This document shows, in pieces, positions 33,911 to 44,051 of a DNA stretch of 64,000 nt; positions within the stretch are counted from its first letter, which is position 1, and every line of letters starts with the position of its first letter. Origin of the DNA: Glebionis coronaria (Eukaryota > Streptophyta > Magnoliopsida > Asterales > Asteraceae). Location: NCBI GenBank assembly GCA_025667525.1, contig CM046876.1, positions 565,375,469-565,439,468 of the forward strand, written 5' to 3'. A model generated the notes under the pieces. It did not search any database, was not told the origin of the DNA, and was given only the letters and a program-made list of their open reading frames with translations. Made by a program: the position numbers and the translations under genes.

Positions 33911-34428
33911 TATGGGGTGTAGGTCTGTTGGAATATGATACTTGGTGATACACTGGACAGTTCTTGCTCGAAGAGGCGGGATACTATTTCAAATAGTTGG
34001 TCAACCATCTTCTTTTCTTCAAAGATATGAGGTATTGGCTCGTGGATTTTTTGTTCTCTATGAGAGTATTCTTTGAAGCTTTGGTTATGGCGGAAGTTCA
34101 GATTATGGGAATGAGGAAGACGGATGGTTGGAACAATGTATATTAGTAACCTACTCATAGGGTGCAGGATCGTGCGACAGGTGTCGAGCAATTATATAAT
34201 CCAACGTTGGTGTTGGATTCATTTTGGATGACGTGTTTTAAATCTTTCCCAGTTTCCAATGAAAGTAGGTGTTAGTGGATTATGACATGGATAGCTGTTG
34301 GTGGAATTATTTGAAATATTTGTTAGGAGAACACTCGCGGGGGCATTTATTTTGCCATAGAGCATTGCATCTTGAGACTTTGCTGATTAATAGTCTAGTA
34401 CCCGCGGTCAGGACCTGCGAACACTAGA
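33911..34428. other. Unassigned segment upstream of the PF04195-like ORF
   Basis: A 93-codon minus-strand frame (34191-33910) shows no domain I recognise and may be a remnant of the ORF's N-terminus. On the + strand the segment ends in the purine run CTGGGGGGAC, the probable polypurine tract of the adjacent LTR. Confidence 0.35.
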
Positions 34429-34439
34429 CTGGGGGGACA
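34429..34439 (+). other. Probable polypurine tract
   Basis: CTGGGGGGACA lies directly before a TG dinucleotide that opens a TATA-containing LTR-like segment. This arrangement is typical of Tat-clade gypsy elements. Confidence 0.45.
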
Positions 34440-35019
34440 TGATGACGTATAGTCCCTATTTGGGTTGTGTAACCCGATCCACGGGTACTACGCGTATCCG
34501 TTGGGTATGGATTATGACTACGCAGTGCGCACAAGGCCCAGGAGGCCCACTAAGCCGCTGTCGCACAACGGTTAATTACTTAACCAAGTCCTCGTCGCCC
34601 TGCGACAGGATAAAACAAAATATAATCTATTTTATGATTATATTCTAAAGAAAAGGAGATATACACTTACCATAGCTACGCGATAAGGACTAATCTATTT
34701 CTAGTCATTATCTATTCTTTAGGTCGCAAGAGTAGGAGAGCCAAGCCAGGACTCTCTCGGGTATAAAAGGAACCCTCGAGGTTCCACAAAGGTACAATAC
34801 ACAATACTCTAAAACCCTCACATATACTCAGACCGACTACTTACTCTCACGCCGGAGTCTAATCGTGGGACAAGCGCCCATAGTAAGCCTAACAGTGTTT
34901 GTTATTTAGTATGCAGGGTCTTCAAACAAGTTTCACTTGGTGCAAGAGCCGGAGTCCACAAGACCCCGAATTAAGTCTAATTCAGGCTTAGCTCGGTCCA
35001 TCCAACTTTTGTATCAACA
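34440..35019 (+). repeat. Probable 3' LTR of a Tat-type gypsy element
   Basis: Begins TGATGACGTA and plausibly ends TGTATCAACA. A TATA box is at 34762 (GGTATAAAAGGAACCC), followed by CTCACGCCGGAGTC-type GC-richer text common in Tat/Retand LTRs. The right boundary is uncertain by some tens of bases and there is no second copy to confirm it. The transposase-like ORF to the left runs antisense to this LTR, as reported for extra ORFs in some Tat elements. Confidence 0.5.
34762..34768 (+). promoter_or_regulatory. TATA box of the Tat-type LTR
   Basis: TATAAAA in the context CGGGTATAAAAGGAACCCTCG, a strong match in + orientation. It orients the LTR. Confidence 0.6.
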
Positions 35020-36425
35020 CGACCACTTGACACAAATAAAAAAAACGCTACACGTATAAAAAAAATTATATCAGCGAGTGAGCAAACATACTACCCTATA
35101 TATCAAACAATGTGGGATAACTCGCGCTTCGCTGCGGACAACTCTATTCAAAAGTGTGCTAACATTGTACTTAAACTATTTGTTACAGCTGATTGGTTTG
35201 GTGCGAGTCACCTTAGTTCTTTACAAAGGTGTACGTAGTTGTTGATTTTGTTGCTACGTAGGTGTTAATCTGCCTTTTTCTTCTTAGCTTCTTTTGACAC
35301 TTGGGACATGAGTGCCATTTTTGTGGGTTGTTTGTCTTCTGCTGATGTGAGACTGTTTTCGGGTGGTATACTTGCATGTTGTGAAACCAAAAGATTAAAA
35401 TCTAACACCATCATGGTTAACAAAAAAAACTCTATATTAAGTTATTCTAAACTCCAAGTAGGGAAACGTGTGGTGGTTGGGATTAACTTGGCGATGGTGG
35501 TGGTTTCTGCTATTTGGTCTATTACGTTCTGAGGTGGACTTCCTGGTAGAATAAGGAAGGGTTAGCATAAAAAAATCACATACAGAAGTATGAAAATTGA
35601 CAATTTCCTAAAATTATAACGAAACTAATAATCGTTTGGCTAACACTATTTTTTCATGTGTTGTTTAGACTTATATATATGATTTTATAGAAAGCCAAAA
35701 TTGTATAATGTTATCGTTAGCTATAAAGAGAAATCTTACGTTGATATGCTAGCAAACACGTGCACCCGCTTTTCTGTACGTGTTCCAGATTTCACCTGTA
35801 CATATGTCGAAGAAATTGGTGGACACGAAAACAGGCTGCCATATACATTTACACTGACAGATTTTCTGGTATAAGCTTAGATAGGCACATCATCACAGCC
35901 TGAAAATCCTATAGCCGCAACACCGTTTTATTTCCCTGCCAACGCAGCTCATAGAAAGGCATGCTCAGATAAGGCCCATTCAAGGAAGAAGCGGACACGC
36001 CCCCCATGGTTGCAGCCGTAACAGGCTGCCCGGTCAAGACGCGAGTGGTCTCAACTTTACCAGGTCCGTTATTAATCATCATAGCCAACAAACACAACCA
36101 AGTTACTGTTAATAACACACAGATTACAATGACCTTAATCCGACCATCACCAACCCGTTAACAACTGGGGCAATGATCTTAGTGAAAATAAATTTTCTCC
36201 ATTTATCCAATATTGCTCTTGTAAAAGGTAGGTATGCCAACGAAGATCGTGTCAATTCAACTCAGCCAAACATCTCCACAATCTGCTAATCGCTACAACA
36301 TTTGCCATGCCATGGCTGCAAATCTAAGGATTTGCGTCGCCATAGCTGCAATTGGAGCAACTAATGTGGCACGCCAACGTAAATAAACATCCAAGAACCC
36401 GATTCCCGTAAGTAATATGGCTTAT
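35020..36425. other. Intergenic DNA
   Basis: No recognisable gene or element. A minus-strand frame near 36130-35909 would give a hydrophobic stretch (VICVLLTVTWLCLLAMM) and then ~45 unassignable residues. It lacks an ATG at a sensible place and relatives I know of, so it is not called. The rest is AT-rich single-copy-looking sequence. Confidence 0.4.
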
Positions 36426-36850
36426 TATAACTTATTATACTTCATCATTCACACTCTCTAAGTGTTATGAACAGCAGAGATATATTTTGATCGGGAATCA
36501 ATTATTTTATTCATCGTGTCTAACATGTCTTGCCCATATACAAAGCCCACACACGTCATATTATAACTTATTTACATTTGTCATTCGCACTCTAAGAGCG
36601 TTATGAACACTAATGAAATATTTTAATCGTTAATTTATTATTTTATTTAGCGTGCCTAACATGTCCTTCTTATATACAAAACCCACAAATGCTTACGTGT
36701 CCTACCCATATACAAACCAACGTTTGTGGGTTTCATATATGAGAATGATAAGTTAGACAGACTGAATAAAATAATGAATTATCGATTAAAATATTTCTTT
36801 ATTTTTCATAACACTCACAGAATGCTAATAACAAATGTATATATATTATG
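36426..36850. repeat. Three-armed foldback repeat
   Basis: One ~110-130 bp sequence occurs three times: direct at 36426-36555, direct again at 36556-36691, and inverted at 36721-36850. Shared words include GTTATGAAC, ATATTTTAATCG, TTATTTTATT, CTAACATGTC and ATATACAAARCCCACA. Arms two and three are separated by only ~29 bp and would form a long hairpin. This looks like a MITE-like foldback element with one arm duplicated. Confidence 0.75.
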
Positions 36851-37360
36851 ATAGATATTCTTTTGTTTCTTCTATCAAAATGGTATCCTATTGGCGTCTT
36901 GAGCTCAAACGATACACCAGCACAGTTTTGAGCTGTTTGATCATTCCAATTGGCCTGAAATGAGCATATTGGGCTCTCAATGTAGGCTAGGTCCAAACAT
37001 TTAGATAAACAACTTTGCTAAATAGGGCCATGTGGCTTTGGTCCATTTTGTGCTGGATCGCAAAACGGCAAAAGGAAGATAAAAAAGAAGTGCATACACT
37101 AAATAACAGAGTCAAAAGTCATACAAATATATATGCGACCGTATAGAACTTTTAAATCATTTTTGCAGAGTAATTGTTATAGTTTTGAACTGTTAATGGT
37201 ATTAAATAATCAGCAGAAGAAAAGAATTAGAAAACATATAAAAATTTTGTATCGACTCGCGTCCAAATTGTGACTCTTCTAAGCCTAAATTTCCAAGGTA
37301 AGTCGGAAAACAACCTTTAGAACAAGTGTTTTAAAATCTGTGTTGATTCAGTCGGTTGAA

Positions 37361-37761
37361 CATAGGTGGCAAATTTTGCCTATTTTAATAAATATGGGCA
37401 TTTTTTGTCCATTTTAAAAAAAAAAGATGAGACATTTTTTGCCAATCTTTTATTATTAATAGGCTAAACGGACGCATATGTAAGAAACTCATGGGCTTAA
37501 TGGACGCACATGTAAAACACTAATTAGGCTACTCGGCGGATATTTTATATTTAATTTTCATCATCGGCTTTTAAACAAGTATTTTTATTTTTTAATTCTA
37601 CGTTTTTATGTCTTTTTCTTATTTTAGCTTGCGCCCGTTTAACCTGCCCGTTTCGCCCGTTTTGCCCGTGTCTGTTTAGCCCGCGCCCGTTTGGCCCACC
37701 GCCCGTTTAGTCCGTCGCCCGTTTTAGCCCACCGCCCGCCCGCCAGCTTTTCCACCTCTAC
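37361..37761. mobile_element. hAT-like non-autonomous element (401 bp)
   Basis: Perfect 8-bp duplications CGGTTGAA flank it (37353-37360 and 37762-37769). Short imperfect terminal inverted repeats are CATAGGTGGCAAA on the left and, inverted, GTAGAGGTGGAAAA on the right. No ORF. The right half (37625-37745) is a degenerate run of GCCCGTTT/AAACGGGC words. TSD length and terminal sequence fit hAT-type miniature elements. Because CCGGTTGAACC also occurs nearby at 37785, a chance flank match is possible but unlikely. Confidence 0.7.
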
Positions 37762-37769
37762 CGGTTGAA

Positions 37770-38483
37770 TCCTCTGTTAAACCGGTTGAACCATCACCTG
37801 ATAGTTTAATTGGAGTAATTAAAAAACTGAGTTTAAAAAAAAAGGACTATTAAAAAACTGAGTTTTAAAACTGAGTTTAGAATTATAGTCTTAATTACCC
37901 TTGGGTCAAAGTGGAAGAGCAACTTGTAAAGTGCGATGGAGACTATAGATTATAGAAGGTAAAACACGATTATAGACTTTTGTCCTTTATGAATGGGTTC
38001 CATCAACAACATCAAATCAGAATTTATATGAGTAATAAAAGTGGAACAACCATGTAACGTCATTACAAGTCATGAACATAGGTCCAAAAAGTACCTTGTC
38101 GAACTTATAGTTTCTAACTTTTATTAATTAGACGAGTACCTGTGTATATCAACAGGACTTTCTAGCGGCAGATGATTAACGGTAGCCATGAACGTTTGAA
38201 CGTGATAAATATAGATTGTAATCTCATATCTCAATCATTCTAAGGTTTCCTAAAATGATCTTATTCTATTTAATATTTTAACATTTCTTTAAATAGCACG
38301 ATTAAAGTTGAAACCAAATTATACGTTTTAGAGTTTATCATTTTCCTTAACATTTCCTAAATTGATAGTTTTTTCAACAATTCCTAAAATAACTTGGTTT
38401 TCAACATTCAAGGTTTTATAATTTTTCCATCATAAATAGTAAAGATACAATATACTGGCCTAGAAATATGTCATAGAGTATAT
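37770..38483. other. Intergenic DNA
   Basis: AT-rich sequence without an ORF or a recognisable repeat boundary. CCGGTTGAACC near 37785 and short duplications of AAAAACTGAGTTT (37825-37875) are the only local features noticed. Confidence 0.4.
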
Positions 38484-38929
38484 TGTCACGTCCCGCTTAG
38501 TTTCACAAGGTTAACGGGGATTCGGAGTGTTCTACACAAGGCTAGAAGACTTGGTGGAATATTATGGAAGCCTTTAGAAGACTTGGTGGAATATTATGGA
38601 AGATTTTGAAAGACTAATGGAAGCTCATGGAAACCCTTATGAAAGCTTGTAGAATATGGGCTTGCCTTGAAGTTCTAAATAGAAGCCCTAATGTAACCCT
38701 AGATTTGTAATATAAATAGGCAATCCTCATTTGGGGAAATCATCTCACAATTCACTTGTATTCTCTACTTGTAAAGTTCTCTAATAATACAAGCATTTTC
38801 CCCTAGTTCTCGTATGTTCTTTCTTAGTAGCTTTCTTTGTTGCCTAGATCGTTGAGTGTTTGGAGCAAGGCTGGCTTGGTAGAGCCTAAGTGTCGCACGG
38901 AAGACCCTTGTAGAGACAAGTCCGTGACA
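38484..38929 (+). repeat. D: 5' LTR of a retrotransposon (446 bp)
   Basis: Ends are perfectly inverted: TGTCACG at the start and CGTGACA at the end. TATAAATAGG is at 38711. U3 holds a tandem duplication of TAGAAGACTTGGTGGAATATTATGGAAG (38540-38610). A Met-type PBS follows two bases after the LTR, and element C3 is inserted inside it. The interior of D would lie beyond C3 and its nested insertions, outside the window. Copia or gypsy affiliation cannot be decided. Confidence 0.85.
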
Positions 38930-38931
38930 AG

Positions 38932-38938
38932 TGGTATC
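38932..38938 (+). other. Truncated PBS of element D
   Basis: TGGTATC, the first seven bases of an initiator-Met PBS, is interrupted at 38939 by the TG of the C3 LTR. Confidence 0.8.
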
Positions 38939-39849
38939 TGTTGGTCCCTAGTAATTCGATATTACTTATTATCTTAAGTAATAACTTTTACTTTGACTCA
39001 AGTGTGTTGTTTTAACATAAGATAAGAACTATGAAAGATTAAAACAACAATACCAATATACTTTTCAACGTATAGACTTTTATTAGAATCAAATAAAGAA
39101 TATATAACCCACTTTGTTTGCGGAATAACAAAGTGGTTGAATGACAATGGGGTTTGATCTCCTCTACTTAAAAGTTTAACCAAAGTTAAACTCGAAGCTC
39201 CAATCTAAACGTTCATATGCAACTTTGGCTATATGGTTTAGTTGGCATCGAGAGAGAAAGGTTTTCCAGAGTTTAAGCTCTTGTATTGGTTACCTTTCTC
39301 TCCCAATGTACACTCCTTTATATAGGCAGTGTAAATTAGGGTTTGCATTTTGCATGTACCAATGCATTAGTTTATCCAGTGGGTGGTTGATCCCCATGCT
39401 GGATAAACAACACAAAGTACTTAATAAACTATTCTAGGAAAGATAAAGGTTGTACTTATATCTAAGTATACAAGCAACCTACTTTGACTTAAAGTTATCT
39501 TTTCCTGCCTAATGCAAACCATCAGAATATTGAAGAGTCTTCAGTATCCTAGAGGAGATCGACATCATTCAGTTTGGTATTGTCAAGCCAAACTGAATTG
39601 AAAGCCCTTCTTCAGTCCTTGTTCTTCAGCAACTAGACCGCCTAGTATTTGAAGCGAAGACTCCTTTGTCTTCTAAGTTCACTGGAAGGGGAATGCTGAA
39701 CTTTCTTCAGCTTTAAAGTCTTCAGTAGGAACTTTGTTCCTCTGGTCATCCATCAGCAGACTGGCCTTACTGCTGCGCATGAAACACTTAGGGGGATTTT
39801 ATATTCAAATCCTAGAGTTGCTTTAGGGTCAGTAAATACTGACCCAACA
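38939..39849 (-). repeat. C3 3' LTR (911 bp)
   Basis: The + strand edges are TGTTGGTCCC and GACCCAACA. The minus-strand TATA (TATATAAAGG) is at 39324-39317. TCTTCAG recurs six or so times in 39535-39735, that is, in U3. The LTR abuts the truncated PBS of D on one side and the C3 polypurine tract on the other. Confidence 0.9.
39317..39324 (-). promoter_or_regulatory. TATA box of C3 LTR
   Basis: Minus-strand TATATAAAGG in the middle of the LTR, downstream of the TCTTCAG-rich U3. Confidence 0.5.
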
Positions 39850-39863
39850 ATCTCCCCCTATTT
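39850..39863 (-). other. C3 polypurine tract
   Basis: Minus-strand AAATAGGGGGAGAT, immediately beside the LTR. Confidence 0.85.
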
Positions 39864-40013
39864 GGATATACAAATAGCCTAAGTCTAATGTCAGTAGTAA
39901 GTGAGCATAACAACTTCTTCTTACTTGCACTGAACAATTAATAACTTATAAACATCAGATAATCATTTATTCAATAACATTACAAATTACAACAAAATAT
40001 TACAAATGATTAT

Positions 40014-43000
40014 TCACTTCCCCTTAGGCCTAAGTTCTTGAATGATAGGGGTCTGTACTGATGGATCTAAGTTTCTGATGTCCAATATCGATAATAAGCA
40101 TATGCTGAAGGTTCTTGCAGCTTCAGTCAGTCCTAGACCACCATGGTGAGCAAAGAAGATTTTCTGAATATTTCCAAGAAATTCATTGTTCAGATCATCA
40201 AGATCACTGATGCCCACAAAGTCTTGTCGTTCACGATGGTTGAACATAATCATTCCCAATTCTGGTTCTTCTAACACATGTCCAGGGAGATGATTTTCAA
40301 ACTGAACAATATCTTTGTATTTCTTGGTGGTGACAAAGATATCACCCACACCAGGTTGAACCAGATTGGCTCTCTTGTTCAGTTCTAGAATTGGATCTTG
40401 ATCCTCCAGTGAGATTTGGTTGCTGATGTTAAGATGCTGACTAAGCCTTTCATGATTTCTCACAAAGTGTTCAGTTCTTGTGCGAACTTCTACCCATCTC
40501 CTGGATGTTTTCTTTTCAATGATTCTGCTCATCTCTAGCCATTCAGTATAAGAGAGCTCCTTCCCTTGGAAGTCATCTATGATCTCATCAGCCCCATCAG
40601 CTCTATACAACTTTAGATTGATATCTCCCTTGTAAGTCATCATGTCAACATTTGTGATTTCTGAGAGACATCTTTTGTTCAACCTTGTTATACAGAATTT
40701 TTCGTATAACATCTTTTTCTTGAAGAGGCCTTCAACTTCAGATTTTCCAATTTTTTCATATAAGATCATCTTCAGATCTCTGAGCTGTTCTTCATTTTAA
40801 AGTTTGTGGATTCTATCAAGTTCTTCTTGAGTGACCAACCCTGACTTGATAATTATTTCATCTAATGTGGTTTCACGTTTGCTTTTGGGTTTTATAGGAG
40901 GTGACACATCTTCAGACGATTCAGTGCTGGTGGTAAGGCCATCAATATGGGTGCCTTTTGCTGAAGACTCCCCCTTAGTCTTATCTGGACTGCCTTCACT
41001 GAATGGAGATATATACACAAAAGGTTGTTTTGGGACCTTCTTCTGTGCATGTTTCTTGAAGAGCTGATGAATAGTTACTTTCTCCCCCTCAGCAGAAGAT
41101 TACCCTGCAACTTCTGATGAACCCCCAGCAGGGAACCATGCACATATAGAATCTAAGGTGGATGATACCTTGGTCAATATTGCCGGAACATTAGCAAGAG
41201 CATTTAGTTTTTGTTGAACATCATCAGATAAGGCCAGCTTTTGTTGTTCCAGCAGACCCACCCTATCCTTGATCTGTGAGATTGAATCGCATAACTCATT
41301 AAGCTGATTAGGAATCGACTTGTATTCAGTAGGGAGCTCAAACGATGTATCATTAATGGAGTCCATGAGGGTGGTGATTTATTTCTTGATAGAAGTGGTA
41401 GTGGCCACTTCTTGCACCAATGGCTTTAGTGCATTGAGAATTGCATCTCTAAGCTGTTCAGCAGTTGGAGGAACTGGCCTTGCTTTAAGAGTAATGAGTT
41501 CAGCATCAGCAAGAGCCTTTTCCTCCTTGAGCTTAGTCACCTGTGATTGTAGAACCAACACCTGATTTGTTAGTTCATTTACCTTGATGGTTCTGGGGGA
41601 GGGAGGCTTGGGAGTTTGATCAGTAATATCATCTTCAGATTCACTATCATCCAAGTTTACTGGAGCTCTTTCACTTAATCCCAACTCCTTCTCCAAGTCA
41701 TCAACAGACATGCTAAATATGAATGTAGGCAAGTGTGCCCCTTTGGCGCCAGTGGATAGAGGAACTTCCTTCATTGTCTGTTGATCGCCACCTTCAGCGT
41801 GCTGGTCAGTTTCAAGTCCTTCACCACCAGGGTTGGTTTTACCTGATGGATCCTGAGAAAGATTCCCTGATGAGTTAAGATCAATGATAATGTTTGTGGT
41901 TCCGTCAGTAGAACCCTGTTGTGGGGGAACTACATCATTAGAAACAGATAGGACAGGGTCAGCATCAGCTGTTGGATTTGCTGACACATCATTCCCTGAT
42001 GCAAACTCAGATTGACAATTGATAGAGATTGGTAATGAAATTTAAGATGCATTCAGATTTAAATTGCTTACCGATGCTGACTCCACTCTATCGAGCTGAG
42101 GGTGTACTCTATCTTCACCTTTCTCTCCTAAAGAAGTTGAGAGATGGGTTGCCTTCAGGGCCTCTTGATGCATACCACCTTTAGTAGAGACTGATGGTGG
42201 CGGCTGGCTTGGGTTCTGGTCCTTGGTCGAGGACTTATGTTTCTTCAAAGTTTGGCCTTTGGGATCATCAGAATGCTTCTTTGATGAAGATTATGTGGGG
42301 TGCCTCCTTTTCTTAGATACATGTTTACACTTAAGATTATTCACATATGTGCTCTTTTGACGTGGTCCAGAAGAAGCTCCAGACTTTGTGCCTGTTACAT
42401 CCCCTTCTCTAGTTGGAGGAGTGTCTTTTGGAGCTTTAAACACTACTGGAGCATTTGCTGAGCAAATGTCCAGCATGGGCTGTGTGAAAGGAGGTTCAGT
42501 TGTGCTAGCTGGAATGTTCCAGCGATTGGTATCAAAGATTGGGAAAACAAGTTTAACTCCTTCATTTTTTTGAGTACTCTTCACCAAATTGGTCAGCAAA
42601 AATGAGGGATAGAAATCAGGTGTAGACCACATTCTTCTCCCTAGTTTTCTTCTCCATTTTTCCATGGAGATCTTCAAAGATTAGTTTTCCAAAATCAGCT
42701 TTTATGCCCTTTGCCAGACAATACAAAATCAGGGCATCCTTTTGGTTGATTTGATCAAGCCTACCAGTTTTCCCACCCAGACACTCAATTAAGATGGTCA
42801 TCAAAAATTTCCACTTAGGTGGTAAACAACTTCTCTTCAAACCCCATTTATCACCATTCTCTTTAGTGTATCCAATTTCTCTAAAAAAATGTTTAGACAA
42901 TAGAGAGATCATTAGGAACAGCCTCATATTTGCTAGAATCCTCCAAATAGTTTAACCCTAAGACCCTTCTAAACATCTTTAGATTTATTCTCCCATGAAT

Positions 43001-43303
43001 ACCCAAGGTAGTAGACACAAACTCAATAAATTTCTTGTTTGTTGACCCTTGTGTTGTGAACCAAAACTCTTTTAACACATTTTCAAACATAACCCTTGGA
43101 TCCTTGAACAAGGCATCACGAATCACACATTTAGATAAAAAGTTTAGTACTTGTTTTCCTGGTTCAGATGTTAGGGTTTCTGGTTTGATTAAGGCAATGT
43201 TGTTGGGTTTAAAGAATATGTCCTCGATGGGATAGTTTACATGGATGGAAGGATTGAGGGTGATCTTAGTATCTTGTGGTTGTGAAGAAGATTCAGCAGC
43301 CAT
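40014..43303 (-). pseudogene. C3 extra 3' ORF (Sirevirus env-like position)
   Basis: It starts at ATG 43303 (MAAESSSQPQ) and ends at 40014, about 1095 codons. The N-terminal domain shares a pattern with C1 and C2: FLSKCVIRDAL...LKEFW, then WKFLMTILIECLGGKTGRLD and KGIKADFGKLIFEDL. The middle is Ser/Pro/Thr-rich and acidic with coiled coils (LVLQSQVTKLKEEKALADAEL; QLNELCDSISQIKDRVGLLE). The C-terminal domain has LSYTEWLEMSRIIEKKTSRRW and HLPGHVLEEPELGMIMFNHRERQDF. Breaks: frame changes near 42920 and 42640, then five TAA stops (42291, 42042, 41379, 41100, 40797) in an otherwise single frame. No membrane segments are evident. Role unknown. Confidence 0.8.
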
Positions 43304-44051
43304 TGATGTTTGTTGTGTGCTTTTTTGAAGAAAAAAGAGAGAGAGAGAGAGAGTTGTGTGTGCGGTTTTTTTTAAGTTTTTGCAAATGATATGAATCATC
43401 ATTCTTCAAAAGATATATGTAAACACCTTTGTAAAACATTTGAAAAAAAAGAATGAAACTTTTAGGGTTCCTTTTGAACAAATGGCACAAACTCTCTCAT
43501 TAATGTTCTGAAAAAGGTGATGATTTTCTGTTGCTTTGAACTGTGAAACGCCTCATTGTGTCAGAAAGTTGTTGACTGTGATATGGACTCTTGATATTTT
43601 TTAAATAAACAATTGACACCTTTTGAAAGAATGTTTTGTATTTATTCTCAAGAAATTTAATGCCATTTACTCTATTGAGTCACATGATTGATTTGTTTTA
43701 AAAGTTGTTGCTCAGATATGCTGAAGCTGATGGCTATACTTGTGAGCTTCAGTGCGTCAGATGAGGCGACAAAACCCCATATACATGTTCACATTAGTGA
43801 ACAAGACATATGACATTGCACACTCCTCTACTCAGGCCTAGCTACTCAGTTGTATTAAAATTTGTTCAGCATTGCTGAAGGAATCTTTTGATGACTGGTG
43901 ATTATTTGTTCAGCTTCAGTGAATCAGATAAGGCGACAAAACATCATATACACAATCACATAAAGTGAAATAGACACATGACATTGCACACTCCTTTACT
44001 CAGACAATGCTACTTAACATTAATCAAAATCTTTTAAGAAATGCTGAACCT
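43304..44051 (-). other. Spacer between C3 pol and the 3' ORF, with ~90-bp direct repeats
   Basis: No ORF. Two ~90-bp copies (43748-43836 and 43912-44004) share GCTTCAGTG, TCAGATRAGGCGACAAAAC and ATGACATTGCACACTCCT. TTCAGCATTGCTGAA-like words surround them. A (GA)n run lies at 43339-43353. Confidence 0.7.

Noticed and set aside
35909..36135. Minus-strand frame with a hydrophobic N-terminal stretch
   Set aside because: No ATG in a useful place, no relatives I recognise, and only ~75 codons; insufficient for a gene call.
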